From: Riptortus pedestris
Taxonomy: Eukaryota; Arthropoda; Insecta; Hemiptera; Alydidae
DNA length: 64,000 nucleotides
Direction: 5' to 3'
Assembly: GCA_019009955.1 (NCBI GenBank)
Contig: CM032232.1
Span: 138,012,001-138,076,000, forward strand
Part shown: piece by piece, positions 19,995-31,357 of the stretch
How positions within the stretch are numbered: the first letter of the stretch is position 1
Layout of the letters: each line of letters begins with the position of its first letter
Made by a program: the position numbers and the translations under genes
The notes under the pieces: generated by a model
What the model was told of the DNA's origin: nothing
The model's database searches: none
Seen by the model: only the letters and a program-made list of their open reading frames with translations

Positions 19995-22110
19995 TGGGGG
20001 AGGTTTATACTCAGTAAAAACTGGAGTAAAATCCATATCGGGGGAAAATCCAACCGATATGGAGTTTGTGATTGTGACATGTTATGACGTCTGCCACGCA
20101 ACAGACTAAGCCAAGTCTACCTCCGAGTCAAAAGTCCGTCACGCAGGGGCTGCGTAAACTAAGCAGATTTCCCACGTGAAGTTATACAGTAGAGAAATCT
20201 CCATAGGAGAGCCAAACGTTGACGGCAAAGGGCCAAACTAGCTTTTTGCGGGAAATTCAAAAATCCGTTATCGGCCCAAATTCATAAAAATGCAAATATC
20301 TCGGTTAATATTCAAGATAGAGAATAAATGTATATAACAATATTTATAGTACATTTAATTTGCAATAAGATTGATTCTATACAATTTTTCGATCCGACGT
20401 ACAGTAACGGAGATATTTCGAATTTTCGAAAATCCTCCCCTCTAAACTCTCCCTCCCACTGGTCCGATTTCAGCCGTTAACGAACTTGATCTTTCTTTTT
20501 ACATAAAACGACTAAATATCGAGTTTGGTAACGATCAAACAAAAATTGCGACCGCTAGAGCGGTAACAGACAAAGATATATATATATATATACAGTTTTG
20601 AACGGACCTCATTTTCGTCATCTCCTGGGTAGGATCGATGGACATTTGAAGAAAAATTTCGAAAATCGCGTCATGAGTACAACCTCAATAGCTGATTTCC
20701 CTATAAGGGAAATCTGCTAAAAGGCGACTGTAGTAACGACCGTGAAGTTCCTTACTTTGCCATTCTGAAAGAAAATGGGATTCATCTATAACTTCAGGAT
20801 TGTTCCTACATTTCAAGTTCAAGGCCGTAAACCCATCATCAAGTTTAACTACTTCTTTGAAGACTTGGCCATAATTCGATCATATGTAATGTCTCAGGTC
20901 CTTCCTGAGACCGACATAGGTTTCGGATGTTGAGAAGGGCTCGTCCTCCTTGTTTCCTCGATAAATTCAGCCTGGTCATAGATGAAATCGGATGGCGCAT
21001 TCTGGCTTTTGTCATCTCCGTTCTTATGAGTCTATCCAACTCATCAAGAGTAGTGTCAGACCATTTTATTTTGCCAAAACTATAGATAAGAGATGGTATC
21101 GCCCATGTATTAACACCTTTTATTTTATAGCGGCTTGAAAGATAGCTGTTAAAAATTAGTCGCAAGCGCTTAATAAATTCATTTTTTAATAGGTCTTTTA
21201 CATCCTTTTTCGCTATTTTCAGATGCTGTTGAAAACCAAGATATTTGTATGATTCAGTCCTTTCTAGTTCGTGAATATAGGTTTCATCAGAAACTATTAT
21301 ATTATCTGTAGTCATTTTCTGACCTCGTGAAATATGCCAGACAGCACATTTATCTAACCCAAAAGACATACCAACAGAATCACTATAATTTTTTTATTAT
21401 GCCTATCATGCTTTGCAACTGGGTAGGTGTCTTTGCATATAACTTCAGATCATCCATATAAAGGTTTAATTTTGTTACATTTTTACCTATAGAAATTTCG
21501 TAACCGTATTCACTGTCTCGAATTATTTGGCTCATGGGATTCATAGCTAAGCAAAACCACAAGGGGCTGAGACTGTCACCTTGGTAAATACCTCTTTTTA
21601 TTTTAATTGTCTCGCTCTGGAATTTTGTCTTCCCCTTTCCAATGCTAAGCGAAGTTTTCAATGTTGCCATTAAACGTGACAATAAATTGGTTACACTTGG
21701 AGCAATTTTATAAACCTTTAAAACTTCAATTAACCAACTATGAGGTACTGGAGTCATACGCTTTCTTTCAATCCATGCTATAGAAATATTCCGCTGTTTT
21801 TTTGGAGACCTGAGACGCTATAAATGAATCTATAACTAATAACTCTTTACATCCCTTAGCACCACTTTTACAGCCTAGCTGCTCTGGAGCAAGAAGCCCG
21901 TTGAAAACAAGATGACTATTTATTTTAGCACTAATTATAGATGTAAATAGTTTATAGATTCCATTTAAGCAAGTAATGGGCCTGTAATCTTTAGGTTCTA
22001 AGTGACCTTCCTTTTTCGGAATCATATAGGTCACAACCTCAGCGAAATCTTCAGGTATTGTAACATGGCCTGTCAATAAATCTGAATAACATCTAGCTAA
22101 CATGTGATGT
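19995..22110 (-). pseudogene. R4/Dong-like LINE: reverse transcriptase, split and frameshifted
   Basis: The RT lies at 20725-22110; 19995-20105 is the LINE 3' UTR, and a HINE separates the two. From right to left: VTYMIPKKEGHLEPKDYRPI, TCLNGIYKL, LLAPEQLGCKSGAKGC, a frame change, then VPHSWLIEV, KRGIYQGDSLSPLWFCLAMN, LNLYMDDLKLYA (the YMDD catalytic box), a second break, and GLDKCAVW, ESYKYLGFQ and IPSLIYSFGKIKW. The first catalytic motif, normally KKAYD, is corrupted to RKRMTP next to the frameshift, so RT cannot work. The endonuclease end is deleted. The 3' UTR abuts (ATT)n, consistent with the TAA target preference described for Dong. Confidence 0.75.
20130..20722 (+). mobile_element. HINE-like element, best full-length short form (593 bp)
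   Basis: Reference copy for the family. The 5' end AAAAGTCCGTCACGCAGG carries the hairpin ACGCAG-GGG-CTGCGT. Next come AAGCAGATTTCCC, the short module with GGCAAAGGGCC, the block starting AAATGCAAATATCTCGG, a short C-rich run, GACCGCTAGAGCGGTAACAG (a small palindrome), (TA)n, the block from TTTTGAACGGACCTC, and the hairpin with AGCTGATTTCCC and GGGAAATCTGCT. There is no coding frame, so it would need Rep/helicase from a Helentron elsewhere. It is inserted in the dead LINE, so it is younger than that LINE. Confidence 0.9.
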
Positions 22111-22169
22111 AAGCATGTAAAATTATTATTATTATTACTATTATAATAATAATAATATTATTATTATTA

Positions 22170-22381
22170 TGGGAGGCTTATTCTCAGTGAAAAACTGGAG
22201 TAAAATCCATATCGAAGGAAAATCCAACCGATATGGAGTTTGTAATTGTCACATGTAATGTGGAATTTAAAAATGTTCGAACTACTCTGGCAGTATCAAG
22301 AAGTACCTCTTGCTGTACTTCTATTATAATTCCTGTTGGCAGATTCAAGTTCTTGGTGCCTGCTGTCGTTGTTTTTGGCAC
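22170..22381 (-). pseudogene. R4/Dong-like LINE 3' end, 211 bp, within (ATT)n
   Basis: Reading PKTTTAGTKNLNLPTGIII, VQQEVLLDTARVV and the 3' UTR shared with the copies at 18436 and 19995. It is a strongly 5'-truncated insertion with (ATT)n on both sides, as expected for integration into a TAA repeat. Confidence 0.7.
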
Positions 22382-22570
22382 TATTATTATTATTATTATT
22401 ATTATGTATTAATGTTCATATCGTTATTATTAGTATATATTCACGTTCTTATTTTATTTAAAACGTCCATATTATTTTTATTTAGTAATTTCAATATTAT
22501 TATTTATTAACGTCCATATTATTATTATTTTTATTTATTAACTTTAATATAATTATTATTATTTTTTAAC
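22382..22570. repeat. ATT-rich SINE-tail-like array (continuation)
   Basis: ATTATTATTTATTAACGTCC units like those at 19166-19993, split from them by the LINE copies. Confidence 0.65.
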
Positions 22571-22574
22571 GTCC

Positions 22575-22683
22575 AACTCAATAAATAATATTTTTAGTCT
22601 CACCCCGGCTAGAAAAGGTTGTTAGCCTGTAGATAATTAGCTGAGTATCAAAAAGTAAGCGTTAATAAATACTAATAATATTA
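22575..22683 (+). mobile_element. SINE 3' half
   Basis: CACCCCGGCTAGAAAAGG and a GCGTTAATAAATACTAATAAT tail match the family. The head is missing. Confidence 0.65.
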
Positions 22684-22885
22684 GCGTCCACGTTTTGATA
22701 CTAAGGCTTGGACCGGTTTATCCTGCCGGTTACCAACCTTTTATAGCCAAAATGGGACTTGAGATATCTTTTAATGAGTGTGTCAGTAAATAAATTCCTA
22801 TTACTCAGGCGGGAATCGATCTCAAATGTCCATGTGAGATTACGGCCAACGCTTTAAATCACACGGTCAACCTGAGCTCCGAATT
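22684..22885 (-). mobile_element. SINE, near full length, tail to tail with the previous copy
   Basis: Inverse reading gives a tRNA-like head GGAGCTCAGGTTGACCG, B box GAGATCGATTCCCGCC, then the body and GTTTTGATACTAAGG. Its 3' end meets the 3' end of the plus-strand copy. Confidence 0.7.
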
Positions 22886-22889
22886 TTGA

Positions 22890-23354
22890 TATATATGCAA
22901 AATACATTCACTTAAAATAAATAATTTGATGAAAATATAAATATAAGATACATAACAGAGAAGCCATTTTTTTTTTGTTGAGGGGAAAAAAGAGAAATTG
23001 CCTCTCATTTTGCATTTCCTTTCAGATTGGCAGGTTTATCTAGCAACGATTTATCGAATTGATTGACGCCTTTTCTGATAGCTTCATCGGGCTCAATATC
23101 AAAGGATCCGCCCCGCCATTTATCCAGACTTCTCTCGGCCCTCCCCCCCTCAGTCTCATTTGTATTCAAGTTTCACTCCTTATATAAATATAATGCCATA
23201 AAAGTTTATATATCCGCCGATATATCAAGTTCATGGCCGCAGCCATTTTTCGAGGTTGATTAATCTTTGGCAGAGAAGCCGGCCGGCCCGAATGGTTATT
23301 CCAGCAAGGAAGACTCACGACTATATATTTTTCCTGGAGTAAATTCTCACTCGC
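22890..23354. other. Unique sequence, nothing identified
   Basis: Short open frames on both strands near 23063-23363 overlap each other and show no recognised motif. Confidence 0.3.
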
Positions 23355-23622
23355 AAAAGTCACGTTGGGGCTGCGTAAAGTAAGCAGATTTCCCTCATGT
23401 ACTTTTAACGATAGATAAATCTACATACTGTTAACACGGTTCCACCATAAATATTAAATCAATAAATACAAACAGTAATAAGAAGTCTTTCAGTAAATTT
23501 TAATAATTTCCGGACGGGAAGTATCTGTAACGTAAGCCAACAGGTCTGCCAAATCACCCAACGGAAAGAGAAACAATTACTGAAATATATCAGAATATAA
23601 TTCCCTTAAGGAAAATCTGCTA
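23355..23622 (+). mobile_element. Miniature HINE-like derivative, 268 bp
   Basis: It has the 5' end, AAGCAGATTTCCC, the long-form module, and then directly TTCCCTTAAGGAAAATCTGC. The conserved middle and the TA tract are missing, so it is an internal deletion that keeps both termini. Confidence 0.75.
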
Positions 23623-23624
23623 AA

Positions 23625-24385
23625 AGGGAGCAGCCCTTGTGCAATGTACGGAATTTGACTCTTATAATAAAACACATACTGACAGACTGCAAGAGACGAT
23701 GTTCATTTACAAATACCCCACGACCTACATGACTTACTCACTGAAGGTGCATACACAGTGCCCACTATACTACAGCATCAGAAAGAAATTAACATATACA
23801 CATAGATTTAACTGATATACTAAAATAGATTTTATAATTTCCTTCTGTGTGTGTGTGTGAGTTTTACCCACGCGAGTGTGTATTAGGGAGAAACTGTATG
23901 TAAATAGTCACCTGAAACAGCTTACACTGAATCTAAACCTTAATTATTTAAAATTTATTTTATACATTTTAAATACCTAATTTATTTTATTTATATATTC
24001 ATTATATACATATTTAATTAAGTATTTCCCTATTGACCGATGTGACTCTAGGTTTCAATTTCAGTTTTTGAATTTTGTCTTTTTGTTAGTACCCTTGTTA
24101 TGTATTTTGTTCTTTGTTGTGTTCATTTTTGATTTTTTTAGTTCCTTTTCAGGTTTTGTGTTCCATTTCTCTTTTGTGTCCAGTTTCTATTTTATTTTCC
24201 ATTTGTGTTTTTGAGTTTCACTTCTGTATTTTGATCTTTTTCTGTTCTGTGCTCCTTTAATGTTTTTGTTTAATTTTGTTAGTTTCATTTTTTTTCTTTG
24301 TTTGCTTTTTAATTTATGAAGATTTGGTTCGATCATAGCTGCGTAGCTCCAATAAATAAATAACTGTGATATTCAACATTAAAGA
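23625..24385. other. AT-rich and T-rich sequence
   Basis: 24050-24330 is strongly T-rich on this strand with loosely repeated TTTTGTGTTC motifs. No gene or family boundary is seen. Confidence 0.4.
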
Positions 24386-24880
24386 TAATATTAGTTAATG
24401 ACAGAAACCGGACGAGGACCTCTTGAACGGTCGTAATTTATTACTGACCGTAACCAAACTTGGTATTGAAACGTATTATGTAAAAATTTAGTCAAGTGGA
24501 AAGTGGGTGGGGGTGTTAGAGGAGGAGAATTTCGAAATATCTTTGTTGTTACGCGTCCGATTAAAATATTGTTTACAGTCAATCATATTGAAAATATAAT
24601 GTTCTATCAATGTTGTTATACAAATTTTCTCTTTATTGAATATTAACCGAGATATTTTCATTTTTTTAGTTTTCAGCCTTTAGTAAACCCACACTTTATT
24701 TGAAGCCCAAATACCAAATATTGTTCTCATTGAACTTTTACTTTTTGAGATCAATGCAAATAGTTGATGCACGTGGGAAATCTGCTTTCTCTTTTCCAGC
24801 CTTCAGTAAATCCCTGCCTCTTTTCATCGGAATAAATCTGCTTAGTTTACGCAGCTCCTGCGTCCTGTCTAACTATATGT
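24386..24880 (-). mobile_element. HINE-like element lacking its 3' end
   Basis: The conserved block (GGTCGTAATTT, ACCAAACTTGGTATTG) through the sub-terminal repeat GGGAAATCTGCT is present. GAATAAATCTGCTTAGTTTACG is a second, partly duplicated end copy 60 bp further on. Confidence 0.65.
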
Positions 24881-25495
24881 ATCTCTGCCAGGCATTCACT
24901 TTAACTTTAAAAGTGGACCCGGAATTACTTTTTACTATTGTGATTTAGTTGGTCACCCTTAGCTGGATCTCCCAGATAAGATTTGATGAGAGAGAGGGCC
25001 CACCCCCTCTCTCTCCGTTCTAGGGGACTTGGAACGAGCATGGGACCCATTACACTTTTCAAAAGAACACTCAAGGGGCTGAGATTGGCTGTTATTTTCA
25101 TTTTCTTTTATTAAATGGCGGCTGTAAACCTTTTAACATGAATAGGAACCTCCCCTCACCCCCTTTCAACCCCCACCCTCCGTCTCCCTTTTCTTTATTA
25201 AACTAATGCTCCCTTTTTGAATGCTAACAATGAGCTGGCTTTAAGGATTAATTATTTCCAACCATCTTATCTAACTATGAAAGGTTGGCTAACCTGTATT
25301 CATTCTAAATAGCAAAGCCGCATTTCAAAAGATGCTCCATATTTTACACTTGTAGTTTCATTATTCTTCTTGTATTCAACTAAATAATTTTAATTCATAG
25401 ATAATTTACCAATTTTTTATTTTGTTTAAGGGTTTATTTTATAAGATCCATTTATCCACCTATTGTTCCTAAATACTCACATTATTCCTTCATAT
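24881..25495. other. Unique sequence, moderately G+C-rich
   Basis: No element or supported exon. It includes pyrimidine-rich CCACCCCCTCTCTCTCC near 25000. Confidence 0.35.
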
Positions 25496-25499
25496 TTAA

Positions 25500-26470
25500 A
25501 TGCCGAAAATTTCCCTTATGTGAAATCGGCGATTGAGATCGTACTCATGGCGCGATTTTCGAAAGATTTCTTCAAATGTCCATCTATCCTACCCAGGAGA
25601 TGACGAAAATGAGGTCCGATCAAAATTATATATATTTGCCCGTTAACGCTCTAGCGGTCGCAATTTTCGCTTTATCCCTACCATACTACATATTTAAACG
25701 ATTTATGTAAAAAGAAATATCAAGTTCGTTAATGGCTGAAATCGGACTAATGGGAAGGGAGGGGGGATTTTCGTAAATTCACAATATCTCAGTTACTATA
25801 CGTCGGATTGAAACATTGAGTAAAACCAATCTTATTGTAAATTGTATGATCTATAAATATTGTTCTATACATATTTTCTGTATCATGAATATTAACCGAT
25901 ATATTTGGATTTTATAGTTTTTGGCTTTCAGTAAACCACCACTATTACTCATGTCATATTATTAATAAGCTATTATTTCATGAGTCATATCATTCCAAGG
26001 TTAGATACTAAATATGGTTTTCATTGAACTTTTACCTTGTGAGATATATGATATATACCTTCTGTTAATCCCCCCCCCATTCTTTTGTTCTTGGACTACT
26101 AAAATTTGTGTGATGGAGATAAAAATTATTTGATTCATTGTAAATTACAGGACCAGCTGTAGTAATTAGTTTTCAATAAAATTAATATGTTATATTGAGA
26201 TATATTTCAGTAATTGCTTTTATTTCCGGTTTAGAATATTTCTATCTATTATGATCTCGGAGGTTGGCTGGCCTATATGTTTACAATTCAGGCGTTTTCC
26301 GTCGGGAGATTATTAAAACTAACTGACAGATTTCTCATTACTGTTTGTATTTATTCACTTAATATACACGGAGGTGTTAGTGTTACCATGTAGATTTCTC
26401 TATTGTAAAACTTCACGTGGGAAATTTGCTTAGTTTACGCAGCCCCTGGACTTTTGTGGATGGACTTTTT
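25500..26470 (-). mobile_element. HINE-like element, long form (about 970 bp)
   Basis: From the diverged 3' hairpin (TTTCCCTTATGTGAAATC) to GCAGCCCCTGGACTTTTGTGG. The long-form module includes CATGTCATATTATTAATAAG and TTGTTCTTGGACTACTAAAA. Confidence 0.8.
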
Positions 26471-26614
26471 TTAACTTTGAACCAGTGGCTAACATATATT
26501 CATTCTAAACTGGAATGCTCCGTTTGAAATCTTATATTTCATTTTACTATTTGGTGTCATAAAATTATTTTAATACTTTACGGCTTCACGGATTTGTATG
26601 AGTTTGGGTTACGC

Positions 26615-27516
26615 CCTGGATGGTTTAGATTCACAAATCAGCCCGGCTGATGGAGCAGGAGTGGGGGGTTGTAAGGGAGGCCTAAAATTAAAAATAGCTA
26701 TATTTCGTTTCCTATTGGTTTTTCGGCAAATATGCACAGAATACAAGTTGTTCATTTTGTTATTTAGAGTAACTTTAGTTATATACACTTATAACAAAGT
26801 ATAAACGAGATATACACTAAAATATTAAAGTGGGTGCCAACAATTTTATTGGGCTTTCACGATTGAACCGAACTTAACAAAACTCTATATGTAAATTAGC
26901 ATTAATTCTTCCATGATTATAAGCTATATTGAAATTTTTAGGTTCGAACGGGAGTGGGGGTTATAAGGGTTACCTGAATAAAAAAAGTCCGTCACGCAGG
27001 GGCTGCGTAAACTAAGCAGATTTCCCACGTGAAGTTTTACAATAGAGAAATCTGCCTAATAACAACTGTAGTAGTAAGAAACCTCTAAACCTAAAACATT
27101 ATTTAGGGCGTAATAACCCAGAAGTTTCTAGCCCCAAAAAACAGTTAACCTAACCTCTAAACCTATTCACAAGGGACGAATAGTTATGGAAATGGCCACC
27201 AGAGCTCTCGGCGGAAAGTCCGAACATGCAGATTACAAATGCAAATATCTCGGTTAATATTCAAGATAGAGAATAAATGCATATAACAATATTTATAGTA
27301 AATTTAATTTGCAATAAGATTGGTTCTATACAATTTTTCGATCCGATGCATAATAACGGAGATATTTCGAATTTTTGAAAATCCCCCCTCTAACCCCCCC
27401 TCCCACTGGTCCGATTTCAGCCGTTAACGAACTTGATCTTCCTTTTTACATAAAACGATTAAATACCGAGTTTGGTGACGAATAAACAAAAATTGCGACC
27501 GCTAGAGTGTTAACAG

Positions 27517-27574
<58 letters not shown>

Positions 27575-27818
27575 TTGTACGGACCTCATTTTCGTCATCT
27601 CCTGGGTAGTATCGATGGACATTTGAAGACATTTTTCGAAAATTCCGTCTTGAAAATTCGCTATATTTCATTCTCTATTTGTTTTTAGGCAAACGTGCAC
27701 ATAAAAAAAGTGTTTTTTTGTGTTATTAAAATTAGCTTTTGTTTTAAACATAATATTATTAGATTTAGCAATTAGGATATATTGCTTGACATATCATGCA
27801 GGACAGCGTGTGTCGGGC
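26615..27818 (-). mobile_element. Family B element interrupted by a HINE
   Basis: The tandem-type unit GGAGTGGGGGTTATAAGGG occurs twice before 26979. The family continues at 27656 with AAAATTCGCTATATTTC and ends at GGGCCCGCTAG beside a TA tract. The join across the HINE matches the uninterrupted version at 42440. Confidence 0.65.
26979..27655 (+). mobile_element. HINE-like element nested in family B, 3' end lost
   Basis: A complete 5' end, a module like the copy at 5644, the conserved block and the TA tract (27520-27570). It stops after AATTCCGTCTTG, without the terminal hairpin. An extra 60-bp segment near 27095-27155 is unique to this copy. Confidence 0.8.
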
Positions 27819-27822
27819 CCGC

Positions 27823-27824
27823 TA

Positions 27825-27883
<59 letters not shown>
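27823..27883. repeat. (TA)n microsatellite
   Basis: About 30 TA units directly beside the family B end. Confidence 0.95.
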
Positions 27884-27889
<6 letters not shown>

Positions 27890-28700
27890 TACATCCTCCC
27901 TCGGACGAGAGATTCCTTATCTGAATGGAAGAATTCCGTTTCTCTTAAAGTAAATCCATGTTTTAACAAACTTTTAAGGTCTTACAATGACTCCTACAAT
28001 TGGTTAAAGCTCAGCTGGTAAGAAGCGATAAAAAGTTAACTTCTACAAGATTACTGTCTTCGGCAGGTAAGGGGCTTAAGTCTGCAAACTCTCAACTTAG
28101 ATAAAATGAAGAAGCTACTAATGGAAAAACTTATACGACGTACTTCCAGCATCAAATCCCGATACTATCAGCTCATTTTAGTTTTAAGACATATTTAAGT
28201 ATTTGAATAACATCTGTTAGTAAGAATTTTTTTTTTTTTAATTTATTATTTATTTAATTTTTTTAACGATAAAAGACATGCTAACAGACTTCATCCAACG
28301 AAAGGATCTTGACATACCCCAAGATATGACGGAACTTCTAACTGATAGCAGCCAATATATCCCACAAATACTAACATATCTATAACATATAAACATTTAA
28401 AAATTCTTATAGTATAAAATACAATAGGTCTATTGCATAATTATAAAGATTTAAAAGGGATAACGTTTATTATATTCATTTAGATGAAGCACAGATATGA
28501 GAAACACTCAGATATTTAAGAAATATTTTCCACAATATAAATAACCAAGGTGTACCTGAAGGAATAAATATATTATTCTAACTACTCCCTAAACAGATAT
28601 CTTGCCAATCAACATCAATGTTTGGCACAAACCAAATAAAATATTTATTCATATTATTATCATATATAGTATTTTTATTTAAAACGCTTTTCTCACACTT
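27884..28700. other. Unique AT-rich sequence
   Basis: No recognised element or coding frame. Confidence 0.35.
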
Positions 28701-28701
28701 G

Positions 28702-29230
28702 TTTTAGCAGATTTCCCTTATGGGAAATCAGCTATTGAGGTCGTACTCATGACGCGATTTTCTCAAAATTATATATATATATATATATATATATTCCTGT
28801 TGACGCTCTAGCGGTCGCAATTTTTGTTTGATCGTTACCAAACTCGATATTTAAACGTTTTATGCAAAAAGACAGATCAGGTCCGTTAATGGCTGAATCG
28901 GGAGGGGGGGGGGGGGTTAGAGGGGGGATTTTTGAAAATGCGAAATATCTCCGTTACCATACGTCGGATCAAAAAATTGTATAGAACCGATCTTAGTGTA
29001 AATTAAATTTACTATAAATATTGTTTTATATATTTATTCTCTATCTTGAATATTAACCGAGATATTTGCATTTTTATTAAATTTGGGCCGATAACGGATG
29101 ACTGTTTCCCGCCAATAGCTAGTTCGGCCCTTTGCCCTAACTGTTCGGCTCTCGTATGGAGATGTCTCTATTGTATAACTTCACGTGGGAAATCTGCTTA
29201 GTTTACGCAGCCCCTGCGTGACGGACTTTT
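28702..29230 (-). mobile_element. HINE-like element, full length, 529 bp
   Basis: Both ends are intact, TTTTAGCAGATTTCCC and GCGTGACGGACTTTT. It has a shortened 3' block and a short TA tract. Its 5' end faces the 5' end of the next copy 153 bp away. Confidence 0.9.
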
Positions 29231-29383
29231 GTTATAATCTCGTAGTAACCCTATGGGGAATCATTTATTTGTTTACATGTTTCATTAGCAGATGGTATTT
29301 AACATTTATCAGTAGGTTTAAATTCCTTTTTACAATATTTATAATTTAATTGGTTACTATCATCCAATAAAATATAATAAAAA

Positions 29384-30021
29384 AAAGTCCGTCACGCAGG
29401 GGCTCCGTAAGCTAAGCAGTTTTTCCACGTAAAGTTTTACAAAAGAGAAATTTCACGAGAGCCGAACAGTTACGGAAACGGCCGAAATAGTTTTTGGCGG
29501 AAACCGAAGTTAGGCGATCTCATATCGTCCGTTATCCGCACACACCAAATAAAAATGCAAATACCTCGATTAATATTCAAGATAGAGAATAAATTTATAT
29601 AACAATATTTATAGCACATTTAATTTACACTTAAGGATGTAAACTAAAAAATCCAAATGTCTCAGTTAGTATTCATAATACAGAAAATATGTATATAACA
29701 ACATTTATAGGTAATTTTTCGATCCGACTTATAGTACCCGAGTTAAGTAAAATTTTTAATTTTCCCTATAACTCCCACCTTCCTCAGGTCCAATTCCTGT
29801 CATAAACGAACTTAGTCTTTTTTTTTAATTCAACGAATAAATGTCGAGTTTGGTAACGATCAAACAAAAATTGCGACCGCTAGGGCATTTACAGACAAAT
29901 TTATGTAACCTTATTTCGTCATCCCCTGGGCAGGATTGATGGACGTTTGAGGATATTTTTGAAAATCACGTCTTGACTTCAAGCTCAATAGCTCATTTCC
30001 CTTAAAGAAAATCATCTAAAA
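29384..30021 (+). mobile_element. HINE-like element, full length, no TA tract
   Basis: The 5' end AAAGTCCGTCACGCAGG and the 3' end are both present, the latter diverged (CATTTCCCTTAAAGAAAATC). The middle carries a partial duplication of the conserved block (AATGTCTCAGTTAGTATTC after the first AATACCTCG), and the TA tract is reduced to a few bases. Confidence 0.8.
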
Positions 30022-30050
30022 GTGGACGTTATAAATAACGTAATAATAAT

Positions 30051-30198
30051 GTTGTCATATCTGTAGATGAAGATCGTCATCACTGCTGATGATTGAGTAC
30101 AGTTGGCATTGCGCTATAGATGAGATGGCACCATCTTCAAGCCGTATAGAGTTGTACTCGATCATTAGCCAACGGTCTCCACCGACAGATATGACAAC
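30051..30198. repeat. 148-bp fold-back element
   Basis: GTTGTCATATCTGT at the start pairs perfectly with ACAGATATGACAAC at the end. Inside, GATGATTGAGTACA pairs with TGTACTCGATCATT, so most of the sequence can fold into one long imperfect hairpin. It could be a small MITE or a structured RNA source. Confidence 0.6.
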
Positions 30199-30599
30199 AG
30201 TTTCATTTATATTGGCGGTTCTAACCCTTTATTTGATTTACCAGACAATAATAATAATGTAATCAATCAAAATAGAATATACTTATATGAAACTATTTCA
30301 TTGGCAAGTTAATTAAAGATATAAACAAGACTAGAATAGGATATGAAGGGAACCTTATAACGAAACCTATGTCAGGTTATGATCCTTTAGGCCTGGAGTA
30401 ATTGCTTTGAAGTAGCCGACATTAGAGGGATGGTTCTGGTAGAACTTTGAGACTAAGTACCAAAGTTCTCGGTTCAAGTCTGGGGGAGTCAGGATAGTAG
30501 TTCCCTCAGATTGGAGGCCACGCACGACAAGTTTCCACAATACTTCTGCACTTTAACATCAACTTCAAGTTTTCTAGACAGATTTTTTTTTTTCTTCTT
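30199..30599. other. Mostly unique, with a weak tRNA-like segment
   Basis: 30410-30490 contains GATGGTTCTGGTAGAAC and GGTTCAAGTCTGGG, which could be a degraded A and B box of a tRNA-derived repeat. No cloverleaf is clear, so no tRNA gene is called. Confidence 0.25.
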
Positions 30600-31206
30600 T
30601 CCTCAAAAATCCCAAATATCTCCGTTAATATACGTTAGACCCAAAAATTGTATAGAATCACTGTTATGGCCAATTTACTTTCTAATGACGGTTTTCGAAA
30701 AATTTTCTCAAATGTCCTTTGATCCTACCTAGTAGATGTCGAAAATGAGGTCCGTTCAAAATTATATATATACACATATTACGGCTCTAGCGGTTGAAAG
30801 TCTTATTTGATTGTAATCAAGCTCGCAAATTCGATGTATTAGCGTTTCATACAAAACTAAAGATCAAGTTCTTTAATGGCTGCAATCGATTTAATGCTGT
30901 AGGGGGGATTTAGAGGGAAGTATTTGCAATTGTAAAAATTGTATAGAACCAATCTTATTATAAATTAAATGTTCTATAAATGTCGTTATATGTTTTGTTT
31001 TTTTTATTATTAACTGAGATATTTGCATTTTTTCCTCCTACTCATGTCATATTAAACATAAGCTGTAAAATCATGAAGTTCTTTTTTTGATGCTTAAATC
31101 CCGACGATTGTACTCATTTCATTTTTACTTTTTGAGATAAATGCAAATACGTGGCGGGAGTGCGAATTCTGCTTAGTTTACGCAGCCCCTGCGCTACGGA
31201 CTTTTT
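30600..31206 (-). mobile_element. Rearranged HINE-like element
   Basis: A piece of the central block (ATATCTCCGTTAATATACG) comes before the 3' block (TTTTCGAAAAATTTTCTC), then the usual order follows to the 5' end CGCTACGGACTTTT. The terminal hairpin is missing. Confidence 0.7.
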
Positions 31207-31357
31207 AATGTTAAATTTCGTCCCGTAGAGGTACGCATTTTTTAGTGGTATATGAAACATTAAAATTTACAAAACGATCAGCCCGAAAGTTTAGCTATAA
31301 CGGCTTGCTAAACTAAGTGTTTATTTTTATTTACTAATCCGTTTTCGCAAGGGGCAT

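Noticed and set aside
20130..20722. HINE copies as canonical Helitrons (TC...CTRR, A|T insertion)
   Set aside because: TC and CTAA can be read near the ends, but the inverted sub-terminal repeats, microsatellite and A/A (T/T) insertion fit the Helentron/HINE type better.
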